64,000 nucleotides of DNA from assembly GCF_003258605.2 (NCBI RefSeq), contig NZ_CP031264.1, positions 1,488,001-1,552,000 of the forward strand. Reading direction: 5' to 3'. The stretch is from Peterkaempfera bronchialis (GTDB lineage Bacteria; Actinomycetota; Actinomycetes; Streptomycetales; Streptomycetaceae). Under the pieces are notes generated by a model. The model was not told the origin of the DNA. It did not search any database and was given only the letters and a program-made list of their open reading frames with translations. Positions 44,377 to 53,754 of the stretch are shown here, piece after piece. The position numbers were made by a program, and so were the translations under genes. Each line of letters starts with the position of its first letter. Position 1 is the first letter of the stretch.

Positions 44377-46386
44377 ATGACCGACGCCGCCCCTGTGAGC
44401 AGCGCAGCCCCCGCCCTGCGGCGGCTGCTGGCACTCCTCGCCTCCGGAGCCCCCGCCGAGGACTTCGCCGATGTGTCCGCCGACGAACGCCGTGCGGGTG
44501 CGCCGGATGCCGTAGTGGCGGAGGTCGCCGACGCCACCCGGCTCGCCCTGCGGGTACGCCGCACCCTGGACCAGCACCGGCGCCGCGAGGCCGAGCTGAC
44601 CGCCCTCTTCGACACCGCCGGGGACCTCGCCGCCTCCCGCGACCTGGACGCGGTGCTCCAGGCGATCGTGCGCCGCGCCCGGCTGCTGCTGGGCACCGAC
44701 ACCGCCTATCTGACGCTCCCCGACGAGGAGGCCGGGGACACCTATATGCGGGTCACCGACGGGTCGGTCTCCGCGCTCTTCCAGACCCTGCGGCTCAGCC
44801 TCGGCGACGGCCTGGGCGGCCTGGTCGCACAGACCGCCCGCCCGTATGCCACCCCCGACTACCGGACCGACATCCGCTTCCACCACACCGGGGCGATCAA
44901 CGCCGGAGTGCTGGACGAGGGGCTGGTCGCCATCCTGGGCGTGCCGCTGCTGCTCGGCTCCCGGGACGGCGGCAAGGTGATCGGGGTGCTCTTCGCCGCC
45001 GACCGCTCGCCGCGCGCCTTCTCCCCCGACGAGGTGGCGCTGCTCTGCTCACTGGCCGCCCACGCGGCCATCGCCATCGACACCGCCCGGGCGCTGGCCG
45101 ACACCCGGGCGGCGCTCGCCGAGCTGAACGCCGCCAACGCGGTGATCCGCGAGCACTCGGCGGCCATGCAGCGCGCCGAGGAGGCCCACGACCGGCTCAC
45201 CGACCTGGTGCTGCGCGGCGGCGAGGTACCGGATGTCGCGGCGGCGGTCGCCTCGCTGCTCGGCGGGGCCATCTCCGTCCACGACCCGGACGGGCACCCG
45301 CTGACCGGGCCCTCCTCCGTCGAGTCCGACCGCATACCCGCCCTGGAGTCCGGGTCCGGGTCCGGTGGGCGGCCCCGGCGCGACCGGACCGGCGACGACC
45401 GGGGGCTGGCCTCGGCCGTCGCCGACTCCCGCCTCTCGGGCCGCGCCGTGCGGCACACCGGGCGCTGGGTGTGCGCGGTGCTGGCCGGCCAGGAGACGCT
45501 GGGCAGCCTGGTACTGCACGGCCGACCCGAGCTGGACGACTCCGACCGGCGGCTCTTCGAGCGGGCCGCCGTGGTGACGGCGCTGCTCCTGCTGCTGCGC
45601 CGGTCGGTCGCGGAGGCCGAGAACCGGGTGCGCGGCGAACTGCTCACCGATCTGCTCACCGCCCCCGAGCGCGACCCGGCCGGGCTGGCCGCGCGCGGCC
45701 GCCGGCTGGGCGTGGACCTGATGCGCCCGCATGTGGTGCTGACCGCCTCCTGCGCCGACCGCAGCCGGCTGGCGGGCGCGGCGGTCCGCTACCTCTTCGG
45801 CTGCCGGGGGGTGAGCGCGGAGCACGGCGACACCGTGGTGATCCTGCTGCCCACCACCCCGACCGGCGGCGGACCGACCGCCGGCAAGCCGGGCGCCGCC
45901 TCCCGCGCGGCGGCCGACCGGCTGGCCCGGCTGTCCGGGCTGCCGGTGACCGTCGGGGCGGGCGGTCCGGCGGCCGGGCCGCAGGCCATCGCCGCCGCCC
46001 ATGCGGAGGCGCAGCGGTGTCTGCGCGCCCTCCAGGCGCTGGGCCGGGAGGGCGACGGGGCAGCCGCCGAGGAGCTGGGCTTTCTGGGGGTGCTGCTGGG
46101 CGACGGGCATGACGTGGGCGGGTTTGTCGGCGGGGCGCTGGGCCCGCTGCTGGAGTACGACGCCCGGCGGGGCACCGAGCTGGTCCGCACCCTGCGGGCG
46201 TACTTCGACTGCGGCGGCAGCCTGACCCGGGCCAAGGACCAGCTGCATGTCCATGTGAACACGGTGGTCCAGCGGCTGGACCGGGTGCAGGCGCTGCTGG
46301 GCCAGGACTGGAACAGCCCGGAGCGGGCGCTGGAGCTGCAACTGGCGCTGCGGCTGCACCTGCTCTCGGCCCGGCGGGACGGCTGA
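44377..46386 (+). CDS. GAF-domain PucR-type transcriptional regulator
   Basis: The 669-residue protein has an N-terminal helical region, a GAF sensor domain (about 70-235: ELTALFDTAGDLAASRD...GVPLLLGSRDGGKVIGVLFA), a middle region with coiled-coil (AELNAANAVIREHSAAMQRAE) and a C-terminal PucR helix-turn-helix (YFDCGGSLTRAKDQLHVHVNTVVQRLDRV split across residues 605-635). Such regulators activate catabolic genes in response to small molecules bound by GAF. The preceding hydroxybutyrate dehydrogenase is the obvious candidate target. ATG 44377 is the start. Confidence 0.88.
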   Translation: MTDAAPVSSAAPALRRLLALLASGAPAEDFADVSADERRAGAPDAVVAEVADATRLALRVRRTLDQHRRREAELTALFDTAGDLAASRDLDAVLQAIVRRARLLLGTDTAYLTLPDEEAGDTYMRVTDGSVSALFQTLRLSLGDGLGGLVAQTARPYATPDYRTDIRFHHTGAINAGVLDEGLVAILGVPLLLGSRDGGKVIGVLFAADRSPRAFSPDEVALLCSLAAHAAIAIDTARALADTRAALAELNAANAVIREHSAAMQRAEEAHDRLTDLVLRGGEVPDVAAAVASLLGGAISVHDPDGHPLTGPSSVESDRIPALESGSGSGGRPRRDRTGDDRGLASAVADSRLSGRAVRHTGRWVCAVLAGQETLGSLVLHGRPELDDSDRRLFERAAVVTALLLLLRRSVAEAENRVRGELLTDLLTAPERDPAGLAARGRRLGVDLMRPHVVLTASCADRSRLAGAAVRYLFGCRGVSAEHGDTVVILLPTTPTGGGPTAGKPGAASRAAADRLARLSGLPVTVGAGGPAAGPQAIAAAHAEAQRCLRALQALGREGDGAAAEELGFLGVLLGDGHDVGGFVGGALGPLLEYDARRGTELVRTLRAYFDCGGSLTRAKDQLHVHVNTVVQRLDRVQALLGQDWNSPERALELQLALRLHLLSARRDG

Positions 46387-46486
46387 GGAGGGACGGCTGA
46401 GGAGGGCCGGGGAGAGGGCTCCGGGGCCGCTCAGGGCCGGGCGTACAGTGGCAAGGCCGGACATGACGTGGTGAGGAGCGGCAGCG

Positions 46487-47284
46487 GTGGGCGAGGACGT
46501 GCGGTTTGTGCGCATGGGCATGGGCGAGGGCTCGGTGCCGTACCAGGAGGCGTGGGACGAGCAGCGCCGGCTGCACGCGCTGCGAGTGGCGGACGAGATC
46601 CCGGACACCGTGCTGCTGCTGGAGCACCCGCCCGTCTACACCGCCGGCCGCCGCACCAACCCGGAGGACCTTCCGCTGGACGGCACCCCGGTGGTCACGG
46701 TGGACCGGGGCGGCGAGATCACCTGGCACGGCCCCGGTCAGCTGGTCGGCTACCCGATCGTCCGGCTGCCGGAGCCGATGGACGTGGTCGCGTACGTCCG
46801 CCGGCTGGAGGAGGCGCTGATCCGGTCCTGTGCCGAGTTCGGCGTGGAGACCACCCGGGTGGAGGGCCGCAGCGGGGTGTGGGTGCTGGGCGACGCGATC
46901 CCCGGCGCCGTGGCGGACCCCGCGCAGCAGGTGGACCTCGGCGGGCTGACGCTGCGGATGGGCCTGAAGATGGGGCTCGACCCGAGGCTGGCGGGTCCCG
47001 AGTACGCCCCCTCCAACGCCGGGCAGCGCGGTGACGACCGCAAGGTGGCGGCGATCGGCGTGCGGGTGGCGCGCGGGGTGACCATGCATGGCTTCGCGCT
47101 CAACTGCAATCCCGACATGACCGGGTTCGACCGGATCGTGCCCTGCGGCATCCGGGATGCCGGTGTGGCGTCGCTCACCACCGAGCTGGGCCGGGAGTTC
47201 CCGGTGGCGGAGGCGCTGCCCGTGGTGGAGCGGCACCTGGCGGACGTCTTCGCCGAGATGTCGTCGGTGGTACGGGCGGCCTGA
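46487..47284 (+). CDS. lipB: Octanoyl-[acyl carrier protein]:protein N-octanoyltransferase
   Basis: LipB moves octanoate from acyl carrier protein to lipoyl domains such as those of SucB. The 265-residue protein has [17 protein letters not shown] (near 74-90), Lys186 in the [10 protein letters not shown] motif and the acyl-thioester Cys220 in VPCGIRDAG. Between about 135 and 180 it carries the actinobacterial insertion. The GTG at 46487 has GAGGAG upstream. lipA follows 100 bp downstream. Confidence 0.95.
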   Translation: MGEDVRFVRMGMGEGSVPYQEAWDEQRRLHALRVADEIPDTVLLLEHPPVYTAGRRTNPEDLPLDGTPVVTVDRGGEITWHGPGQLVGYPIVRLPEPMDVVAYVRRLEEALIRSCAEFGVETTRVEGRSGVWVLGDAIPGAVADPAQQVDLGGLTLRMGLKMGLDPRLAGPEYAPSNAGQRGDDRKVAAIGVRVARGVTMHGFALNCNPDMTGFDRIVPCGIRDAGVASLTTELGREFPVAEALPVVERHLADVFAEMSSVVRAA

Positions 47285-47384
47285 CCCGTGAGGCTGCGAT
47301 TGCACGCCACCCGGGCGGCGGGAGCCGCACAACCACAGGCGTACCCTGGGTGCGTCGCACAGAAGACGAGATAGGGAGCCGCAC

Positions 47385-48344
47385 GTGTCCGCTGTCGCAC
47401 CCGACGGCCGGAAGCTGCTTCGTCTGGAGGTCCGCAACAGCGAGACCCCCATCGAGCGCAAGCCCGAGTGGATCAAGACCCGGGCGAAGATGGGCCCCGA
47501 GTACACCGGTCTCCAGGCCCTGGTGAAGCGCGAGGGCCTGCACACGGTCTGCCAGGAGGCGGGCTGCCCCAACATCTTCGAGTGCTGGGAGGACCGCGAG
47601 GCCACCTTCCTCATCGGTGGCGACCAGTGCACCCGGCGGTGCGACTTCTGCCAGATCGACACCGGCAAGCCCGCCGACTTCGACCGCGACGAGCCGCGCC
47701 GGGTGGCCGAGTCCATCGTCACCATGGACCTCAACTACGCGACCATCACCGGCGTCGCCCGCGACGACCTGCCGGACGGCGGCTCCTGGCTGTACGCCGA
47801 GACGGTGCGGCAGGTGCACGCGATGACCGCCGCCCGCCAGGCCGGGCGCACCGGCGTGGAGCTGCTGATCCCCGACTTCAACGCGGTGCCCGAGCAGCTG
47901 GCCGAGGTCTTCTCCTCGCGCCCTGAGGTGCTGGCGCACAACGTGGAGACGGTGCCCCGGATCTTCAAGCGGATCCGCCCGGCGTTCCGCTACGACCGCT
48001 CGCTGTCGGTCATCACCCAGGCGCGCGCGGACGGGCTGGTCACCAAGTCCAACCTGATCCTCGGCATGGGCGAGACCCGCGAGGAGGTCAGCCAGGCGCT
48101 CCGGGACCTGCATGACGCCGGCTGCGAGCTGATCACCATCACCCAGTACCTGCGGCCCTCGGTGCGGCACCACCCGGTGGAGCGCTGGGTGAAGCCGCAG
48201 GAGTTCGTGGAGCTCCAGCAGGAGGCCGAGGAGATCGGCTTCGCCGGGGTCATGTCCGGTCCGTTGGTCCGTTCGTCGTACCGGGCGGGGCGGCTCTACC
48301 GGCAGGCGGTCGAGCGCCGTCAGCAGGCCGCGGCAGCGAGCTGA
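47385..48344 (+). CDS. lipA: Lipoyl synthase (radical SAM)
   Basis: LipA inserts two sulfurs into protein-bound octanoate. The 319-residue protein has both [4Fe-4S] sites: the auxiliary cluster cysteines C56, C61 and C67 and the radical-SAM CxxxCxxC motif at C82, C86 and C89 (CTRRCDFC), plus the C-terminal RSSYRAG serine motif. GTG 47385 is the start. With LipB it completes lipoylation of the E2 encoded 10 kb upstream. Confidence 0.96.
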   Translation: MSAVAPDGRKLLRLEVRNSETPIERKPEWIKTRAKMGPEYTGLQALVKREGLHTVCQEAGCPNIFECWEDREATFLIGGDQCTRRCDFCQIDTGKPADFDRDEPRRVAESIVTMDLNYATITGVARDDLPDGGSWLYAETVRQVHAMTAARQAGRTGVELLIPDFNAVPEQLAEVFSSRPEVLAHNVETVPRIFKRIRPAFRYDRSLSVITQARADGLVTKSNLILGMGETREEVSQALRDLHDAGCELITITQYLRPSVRHHPVERWVKPQEFVELQQEAEEIGFAGVMSGPLVRSSYRAGRLYRQAVERRQQAAAAS

Positions 48345-48414
48345 GCTGCGCCGGGCCGTCGCGGCCGGATTCCGGGAGCCCCGCGAACCGGGCATGTAAG
48401 ACTTTCATCGCAGT

Positions 48415-48443
48415 TTGACGCTCCCGTCACCGACTGGTAACAC
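48415..48443 (+). promoter_or_regulatory. Possible promoter of the small protein gene
   Basis: TTGACG (48415-48420) is followed after 17 bp by TAACAC (48438-48443). The -35 is a good match to the vegetative sigma consensus; the -10 lacks the final T. It lies about 110 bp before the ATG at 48554. Confidence 0.4.
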
Positions 48444-48553
48444 GATGTGGTGACCCTGAACTGGTGACCGCATCCGCTGCCCTGTCCGGGGCGGGGGCGG
48501 GGCGACCGCCCGGACAGGGCGAAGACACGACCCGACGAGGGGAGTTGCTCACC

Positions 48554-48811
48554 ATGCAGGTCGGCACCGTCGTACCTGGAACGGTTGGACTGAACGGCTT
48601 CGTCAACGGAGGACTGCGCTCCGTGGGCGGCGCGCTCCGCAGGGCGGAGTCGGTGCTCTTCGCCGGCGGCCAGCAGGTCGCCCGGCGGAACGCCTGGGAC
48701 GCCGTCTGCGAGAACCGCCGCCATGCGGCGGACCGGGCGGAGACCGCGACCGTGCTGGGCGCTCTGGCGGCCCGTACGGACGCCGTAGAGGGCGTCTCCG
48801 CGCTGCGCTGA
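48554..48811 (+). CDS. Small conserved hypothetical protein
   Basis: The 85-residue product starts at ATG 48554 (MQVGTVVPGTVGLNG), with GAGGGGAG about 9 nt upstream; a GTG at 48464 would add 30 disordered residues. It has a Gly-rich first third and a helical, charged remainder with one cysteine (AVCENRR). It looks like a Streptomyces-specific small protein that sits between lipA and the DUF4191 gene. Function unknown. Confidence 0.65.
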   Translation: MQVGTVVPGTVGLNGFVNGGLRSVGGALRRAESVLFAGGQQVARRNAWDAVCENRRHAADRAETATVLGALAARTDAVEGVSALR

Positions 48812-48942
48812 GGGCAGCCGCGCGGCCGCGCCCGCGCATCCCCCTCCGGCGGGAGGCCGCTCCGGATCGGTCCGCGGCCGAATCTGCCCGAACAGGGACC
48901 GGGCTTGGGCATCCACTGCCCCCTCCCCGTACCATGACCCTC

Positions 48943-49632
48943 ATGGCGAGGGAAACTTCCGAGAACCCCGGACGGCTCAAGCAGATCCGTCAGGCGTATC
49001 AGATGACCAAGCGGGTCGACACCCGGATCGGTCTGATCATCGCCGGCGTAGGCATCATCACCTTCGGCGTACTCCTCGCCATCGGCCTGTTGATCGACCA
49101 CCCGGTCTACCTGGGCATCCTGGGCTTTGTCCTGGCGTTCCTGGCCATGGCGATCGTCTTCGGACGACGCGCCGAGCGGGCCGCCTTCGGGCAGATGGAG
49201 GGCCAGCCGGGCGCTGCGGCGGCGGTGCTCAACAACATCCGGCGCGGCTGGAGCACCAGCCCCACGCCGGTGGCCGTGACCCGCAACCAGGACGCCGTCT
49301 ACCGCGCGGTCGGCCGCCCCGGCATCGCGCTGATCGCCGAGGGCAACATCAACCGGGTCCGCCCGCTGCTGGCCGCCGAGAAGAAGAAGATGGCGCGGGT
49401 CGTCGGCGACGTCCCGGTGCACGACATCATCGTGGGCGACGGCGAGGGCGAGGTCCCGCTGAAGAAGCTCCAGGTGCACCTGATGCGCCTGCCCCGGGCC
49501 ATCACCGGCTCCCAGGTCACCGAGATCAACGACCGGCTGCGGGCGATGGGCGACCTGCTCTCCAAGGCCCCCGTGCCCAAGGGGCCGCTGCCCCGGAACG
49601 CCCGGATGCCCAAGGGCGGCCGGATGCGCTGA
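48943..49632 (+). CDS. DUF4191 family membrane protein
   Basis: The 229-residue protein has a short basic N-terminus (MARETSENPGRLKQIRQAY), two adjacent transmembrane helices (about 30-50 and 56-75) and a cytoplasmic basic domain ending PKGGRMR. This is the DUF4191 pattern, conserved in actinobacteria next to lipA and glnA. ATG 48943 or 48934 may be used; neither has a strong ribosome binding site. Function unknown. Confidence 0.85.
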   Translation: MARETSENPGRLKQIRQAYQMTKRVDTRIGLIIAGVGIITFGVLLAIGLLIDHPVYLGILGFVLAFLAMAIVFGRRAERAAFGQMEGQPGAAAAVLNNIRRGWSTSPTPVAVTRNQDAVYRAVGRPGIALIAEGNINRVRPLLAAEKKKMARVVGDVPVHDIIVGDGEGEVPLKKLQVHLMRLPRAITGSQVTEINDRLRAMGDLLSKAPVPKGPLPRNARMPKGGRMR

Positions 49633-49667
49633 GCGGCGCCCGCCGCTCACCCACTCCCCACCTCTTC

Positions 49668-49728
49668 GAACGGCGGCGGCCCCGCCGCGCCCCTCCCTCG
49701 GGAGAGCGCGGCGGGGCCGCCGCCGTTC
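49668..49728. terminator. Very long bidirectional terminator hairpin
   Basis: Arms 49668-49690 and 49706-49728 are complementary over 23 bp (GAACGGCGGCGGCCCCGCCG and onward), with a 15-nt loop that itself contains CCCTC/GGGAG. It lies between the convergent DUF4191 and RDD genes. Confidence 0.9.
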
Positions 49729-49783
49729 CGGCTACGTGCCGTTCCGTCTACGTGCCGTTCCGTCTACGTGCCGTTCCGCTTAC
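49722..49783. repeat. 16-bp tandem repeat, about 3.8 copies
   Basis: The unit CCGTTCCGTCTACGTG is repeated in tandem with one or two changes, directly after the terminator stem and up to the stop of the RDD gene. The first copy overlaps the terminator's right arm. Confidence 0.8.
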
Positions 49784-49787
49784 GGGG

Positions 49788-50255
49788 TCAGATCCGCACC
49801 TGGACGGTACCCAGCGCCTTGTCGTGCAGCCCCCGGGTGTCGCGGTCCCAGACCAGCGCCGGCACCACCAGGCAGAGCAGCAGGCTGCGGCCCAGCGCCT
49901 GGACCGGGGTCACCCGGCCGCCGTCCAGCCGGACCACCCGCAGGCCGAAGAGCCGCTTGCCCAGGGTGCTGCCGACGGTACCGACCAGCACCACGCTCAT
50001 CACAAAGAACAGCGGGGTGGACCAGAGGTTGGCGTACGCCGCGTCGCCGCCCGCCAGCAGCCCGTACGCGATCAGGGCGCAGAGCCAGCCGTCCACGAAC
50101 AGGGCGCCGACCCGCCGGCCCAGCGGGGCGATCGAGCCCGGCCCCTCCTCGGGCAGACCGAGCCGTTCGCCCCGGTAGCCGAAGTCGGCGCCCATCTTCT
50201 CGGCGGCAGCCCGGGGGCCGTCGATCCAGGAACCCAACGCTTCTCTGCTGTCCAC
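49788..50255 (-). CDS. RDD-family membrane protein
   Basis: The 155-residue protein has an RDD domain with three hydrophobic segments: GRRVGALFVDGWLCALIAYGL near 48, SVVLVGTVGSTLGKRLFGL near 90, and ALGRSLLLCLVVPALVW near 120. It also has the closing DRDTRGLHDKALGT motif. The role is unknown; some RDD proteins act in Na+/H+ exchange. GTG 50255 (MDSREALG) has no clear ribosome binding site, so the message may be leaderless. It is divergent from glnA. Confidence 0.85.
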   Translation of the reverse strand: MDSREALGSWIDGPRAAAEKMGADFGYRGERLGLPEEGPGSIAPLGRRVGALFVDGWLCALIAYGLLAGGDAAYANLWSTPLFFVMSVVLVGTVGSTLGKRLFGLRVVRLDGGRVTPVQALGRSLLLCLVVPALVWDRDTRGLHDKALGTVQVRI

Positions 50256-50588
50256 GCGACCACAGTAGCCGGGCGGCCGGGGCCCCCGGCGGGCGGGGCC
50301 TTGACACGCAAGGCCGTCCGCCGGTAGGGCGGATTCCGGACGGCCCCGAGCGGGACGAGTGGTCCAGACCGCAGCCGGGCGAAGGCGCCGCGGCCCCGCT
50401 GCCCGCAACGCGAAACCCCCGGAGCCACGCAGGTCCGGCGGTAGCCCCGTCACGCCGGTTAACATCCGCGAAACAGGCGGGTCATGCCCGAGAAACGGCC
50501 TCTTTCTATCGTGGCGACAACGCGGCCGATCGGGACGAGCGGTCCGTTCATGAGACTCCTGGCGTTCCCGCCGGGCCGAGGAGGATGG
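50256..50588. other. 333-bp divergent region between the RDD gene and glnA
   Basis: It holds the glnA promoter and the GlnR box. The stretch TCTTTCTATCGT at 50500-50511 may contain the -10 of a glnA promoter. The RDD gene promoter is not evident. Confidence 0.5.
50458..50496 (+). promoter_or_regulatory. GlnR binding box upstream of glnA
   Basis: GTTAAC-n6-GAAAC-n6-GTCAT-n6-GAAAC matches the actinobacterial GlnR box (gTnAc-n6-GaAAc, twice) with all three 6-bp spacers exact. It ends 92 bp before glnA. GlnR should activate glnA under nitrogen limitation. Confidence 0.88.
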
Positions 50589-51998
50589 ATGTTCAACAAC
50601 GCCGACGAGGTGGCGCGCTACATCTCGGACAACGACGTCAAGTTCGTCGATGTCAGGTTCTGCGACCTGCCGGGCGTCATGCAGCACCTCACGGTGCCGG
50701 CGGCGACGTTCGACCCCACCGAGCACCTGATGTTCGACGGCTCGTCGATCCGCGGCTTCCAGGCCATCCACGAGTCCGACATGGCGCTGGTCCCCGACCT
50801 GGCCACCGCCCGTCTGGACCCGTTCCGCAAGGACTCCACCCTCAACATCAACTTCTTCATCCACGACCCGATCACCGGCGAGCAGTACAGCCGCGACCCG
50901 CGCAACGTGGCCCGGAAGGCCGAGGCATACCTGGCCTCCTCCGGCATCGCCGACACCGCGTACTTCGGCGCCGAGGCCGAGTTCTACGTCTTCGACAGCG
51001 TGCGCTTCGAGACCAGCGCGAACCAGTCCTTCTACCACATCGACTCCGAGGCCGGCGCCTGGAACACCGGCGCCCGCGAGGACAACCGTGGCTACAAGGT
51101 CCGCTACAAGGGCGGCTACTTCCCCGCCCCGCCGGTCGACCACTTCGCCGACCTGCGCGCCGAGATGTCCCTGGAGCTCGCCGCCGCCGGCCTTGAGGTC
51201 GAGCGCCAGCACCACGAGGTGGGCACCGCCGGGCAGGCCGAGATCAACTACAAGTTCAACAGCCTGCTGGCCTCGGCCGACGACCTGATGCTGTTCAAGT
51301 ACATCATCAAGAACGTCGCCTGGCGGAACGGCAAGACCGCGACCTTCATGCCGAAGCCGATCTTCGGCGACAACGGCTCGGGCATGCACGTCCACCAGTC
51401 CCTCTGGTCCGACGGCTCCCCGCTCTTCTACGACGAGCAGGGCTACGCCGGCCTCTCGGACACCGCCCGCTACTACATCGGCGGCCTGCTCAAGCACGCG
51501 GCCTCGCTGCTCGCCTTCACCAACCCGACGGTGAACTCCTACCACCGCCTGGTCCCGGGCTTCGAGGCGCCGGTCAACCTGGTCTACTCGCAGCGCAACC
51601 GCTCCGCGGCCATCCGCATCCCCATCACCGGGTCCAACGCCAAGGCCAAGCGCATCGAGTTCCGAGCCCCCGACCCGTCCTCCAACCCGTACCTGGCCTT
51701 CTCCGCCATGCTGATGGCCGGCCTGGACGGCATCAAGAACAAGATCGAGCCCCTGGAGCCGGTCGACAAGGACCTCTACGAGCTCGCCCCCGACGAGCAC
51801 GCCGCGGTCCCCCAGGTCCCCGCCTCCCTCCCCGCCGTCCTGGACGCCCTCGAAGCCGACCACGAATACCTGCTGGCCGGCGGCGTCTTCACCCCGGACC
51901 TGATCGAGACCTGGATCGACTTCAAGCGCACCCAAGAGGTCGCCCCGATCCAGCTGCGGCCCCACCCGCACGAGTTTGAGCTGTACTTCGACATCTAA
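50589..51998 (+). CDS. glnA: Glutamine synthetase type I
   Basis: GlnA makes glutamine from glutamate, ammonia and ATP. The 469-residue protein begins [21 protein letters not shown] and carries the GSI signatures (FDGSSIRGF near 50, [21 protein letters not shown], the NRSAAIRIP loop). The adenylylation site is Tyr397 in DKDLYELAP, the exact position known for GSI-beta enzymes, so activity is probably controlled by GlnE. ATG 50589 has GAGGAGG upstream. A GlnR box lies upstream. Confidence 0.97.
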   Translation: MFNNADEVARYISDNDVKFVDVRFCDLPGVMQHLTVPAATFDPTEHLMFDGSSIRGFQAIHESDMALVPDLATARLDPFRKDSTLNINFFIHDPITGEQYSRDPRNVARKAEAYLASSGIADTAYFGAEAEFYVFDSVRFETSANQSFYHIDSEAGAWNTGAREDNRGYKVRYKGGYFPAPPVDHFADLRAEMSLELAAAGLEVERQHHEVGTAGQAEINYKFNSLLASADDLMLFKYIIKNVAWRNGKTATFMPKPIFGDNGSGMHVHQSLWSDGSPLFYDEQGYAGLSDTARYYIGGLLKHAASLLAFTNPTVNSYHRLVPGFEAPVNLVYSQRNRSAAIRIPITGSNAKAKRIEFRAPDPSSNPYLAFSAMLMAGLDGIKNKIEPLEPVDKDLYELAPDEHAAVPQVPASLPAVLDALEADHEYLLAGGVFTPDLIETWIDFKRTQEVAPIQLRPHPHEFELYFDI

Positions 51999-52322
51999 AT
52001 CGACCTCCAAGGGGCAGTTGGCCAGGGCGCTTCCATAAGGCCCCGGACCTGCGAAAACGCCTCTCAGAAGCTCTCGCCGCTACTCGCCCGTCCTCGCCCT
52101 CATGTGAAACGAGTGTGAAACGGCGGCGCCCGTAGCTGACGATGGATCAGCCAAGCGGGCAGGGCTAGGGGTTGTCACGCTCCTCACAGAGCGTGACAAC
52201 CCCTGGCTTCGCTGCATCGACCCGGCGCGGTGATTGCGCTTGACACCATGCCCAGGTTCGCGCACCCCGCTGGCTCTCCAAGGTGCCTCCGCTGCCGGTG
52301 TGCAGCGCTGACAACCCGACCA
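51999..52322. other. 324-bp region after glnA, core/accessory junction
   Basis: It holds the terminator at 52167-52204 and otherwise non-coding sequence of lower GC bias, including TGTGAAAC repeated (CATGTGAAACGAGTGTGAAA, near 52100-52120). Conserved gene order ends here and horizontally acquired or decayed genes begin, but no integrase or att site can be defined. Confidence 0.4.
52167..52204. terminator. Terminator downstream of glnA
   Basis: AGGGGTTGTCACGCTC and its complement form a 16-bp perfect stem with a CTCACA loop. It lies between glnA (plus) and the convergent hydrolase gene and can serve both. Confidence 0.85.
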
Positions 52323-53210
52323 CTAGCAGAGCGCGAGCATCGCCGCGGCGACCTCATCGGCGGACGCGGCGGGGATCGTGGTCGCGGCCTGTTCGAGCAC
52401 GAGCAGCCGCGCATCAGGGATCTCGCGCGCTAGCGTCTCGCCATTGCCGACCGGGAAGAACGGGTCGCGACGACCGTGCACCACGAGCGTCGGCAATGCG
52501 AGTCCAGGCAGGCGCTCACGCCAGCGTGGCGCGCAGTCGATCCTGGCGAACGCCAAGCCAAGCTGGTTGGCCATCTGGACAGAGCGCGCCGTGCCCGGTG
52601 TGCGGTCGAAGATCCGCTCCGCGGTAGCCCGTGCCGCGCCGGGGTCGTCGCCGAAGACCGCGGCTGCGGCGGCTGCGAACTCCGCCACCGCGGCGCGGTC
52701 GGACCAGTCGGGCTTCGGGAGCTCGAACCGTCGCTTCACTGCCGCCTGGTCGTGGTCGGGCAGATCGTCGTCGACCGGGCCGGGTGCGACGGGCCGCGTC
52801 CCGGCGAGGGTCAGCGCAGAGAACGCATTCGGGTGGTCGAGCGCGGCCACCTGGGCGACCATCCCCCCGACGCCGATGCCCGCCAGGTGCGCGGGCCGGT
52901 CGTCGAGCCCTCGGGCGAGCGCGGCCGCGTCGGCGGCGAGATCCCGGAGCGTGTACGCCGGTGCCTCGGGGTCGACGGTTGTCGACGCGCCGGAGTCTCG
53001 CAGGTCGTAGCGAACGACGTGACGTCCGCCGCGCGCGAGCGACTCGCAGAGCGCGTCGGGCCAGGACAACATGGTCGTGCCACCCGCGAGCAGCACCAGT
53101 GGCGCCGCCGCATCGCCGAAGTGCTCGACCCCGAGCGTGCGTGGCTCAGCAGGTGGCTGGACCGGTGACTCGGGGTGCAGCAATGCCGCCCGAGTGCCAG
53201 GTGGGCGCAC
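52323..53210 (-). CDS. Alpha/beta-hydrolase-fold protein lacking catalytic Ser and His
   Basis: The 295-residue protein follows the RdmC/esterase-like alpha/beta hydrolase pattern (LLAGGTTMLSWPDALCESLA, RYDLRDSGAST, and the acid-site motif VVHGRRDPFFPVGNGE). At the nucleophile elbow, where GxSxG is expected, it reads GIGVGG, and the usual C-terminal GH...P histidine region reads EQAATTIPAAS. Two of the three catalytic residues are therefore missing. Codon use prefers CTC, GCG, TTG and GGA, unlike neighbours, suggesting transfer from another actinobacterium. GTG 53210 is the start. It may be a binding protein or a recently inactivated enzyme. Confidence 0.8.
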   Translation of the reverse strand: MRPPGTRAALLHPESPVQPPAEPRTLGVEHFGDAAAPLVLLAGGTTMLSWPDALCESLARGGRHVVRYDLRDSGASTTVDPEAPAYTLRDLAADAAALARGLDDRPAHLAGIGVGGMVAQVAALDHPNAFSALTLAGTRPVAPGPVDDDLPDHDQAAVKRRFELPKPDWSDRAAVAEFAAAAAAVFGDDPGAARATAERIFDRTPGTARSVQMANQLGLAFARIDCAPRWRERLPGLALPTLVVHGRRDPFFPVGNGETLAREIPDARLLVLEQAATTIPAASADEVAAAMLALC

Positions 53211-53325
53211 TCCAGCAGGTCCGCTGCTCCGATGTGCAACTCATATGCAAGATGCTTCGATGGAGCATAGAGCCACAGGCCAAAGCGCCCTTTGTGGATT
53301 GAGTCGGTCGGGACGGAGACTGGCG

Positions 53326-53754
53326 TCAGACCGCCAAGACCTTGATCTGCGCAGAGCTACCGGCCCGCCCGGGGCCGGCTCCATCCAGTCGCTCGCCGAG
53401 CAGAGTAGAGAGGTCGTCCACGTCCGAGGTCAGCACGGTCACCGGCTTGTCGGTCGCGGCCAGGGCAGTGGCGACGACCATGGCGTCGATCGCGTACTTG
53501 TGCCCGTGCAGACCCGCGCTCTTCAACAGGTTCGACGCGGCCCTGGCCAGATCCTGGGTGAGAGGGACGGCCACCAGTCGGGACAGAGCCCGGTCGAGCC
53601 TCGTGGGATGCGCCGCGACGTAGTCGGCCTCAACGATGGTGGCCAGGACGGTCTTGTCGGTCAGGGCGGCGTCCTGCTGTGCGGTGTTGCTCGTCAGGTG
53701 CTTGGCTCCGGCGTGGTCGTGAGGGCTGGGCGGGAGCAGGCTTCCTGGGCATTC
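53326..53754 (-). pseudogene. 5'-truncated PIN-domain (VapC-like) gene remnant
   Basis: The frame encodes a PIN nuclease C-terminal part: VLATIVEADYV, VPLTQDLARAASNLL, then AIDAMVVATAL with one metal-binding Asp and TSDVDDLSTLLG with the last acidic cluster. The expected N-terminal strand with the first Asp is absent, and no ATG, GTG or TTG precedes GTG 53574, which is already inside the domain. The frame opens directly after the stop of the preceding regulator remnant. It is most likely a dead toxin-like gene. Confidence 0.6.

Noticed and set aside
49788-52010. 740-codon minus-strand frame over glnA
   Set aside because: It is the antisense shadow of glnA joined to the real RDD gene; only 49788-50255 is coding.
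52080-52130. Integrase attachment-site-like sequence after glnA
   Set aside because: TGTGAAAC repeats are suggestive, but no integrase gene, tRNA end or matching second att copy is present.
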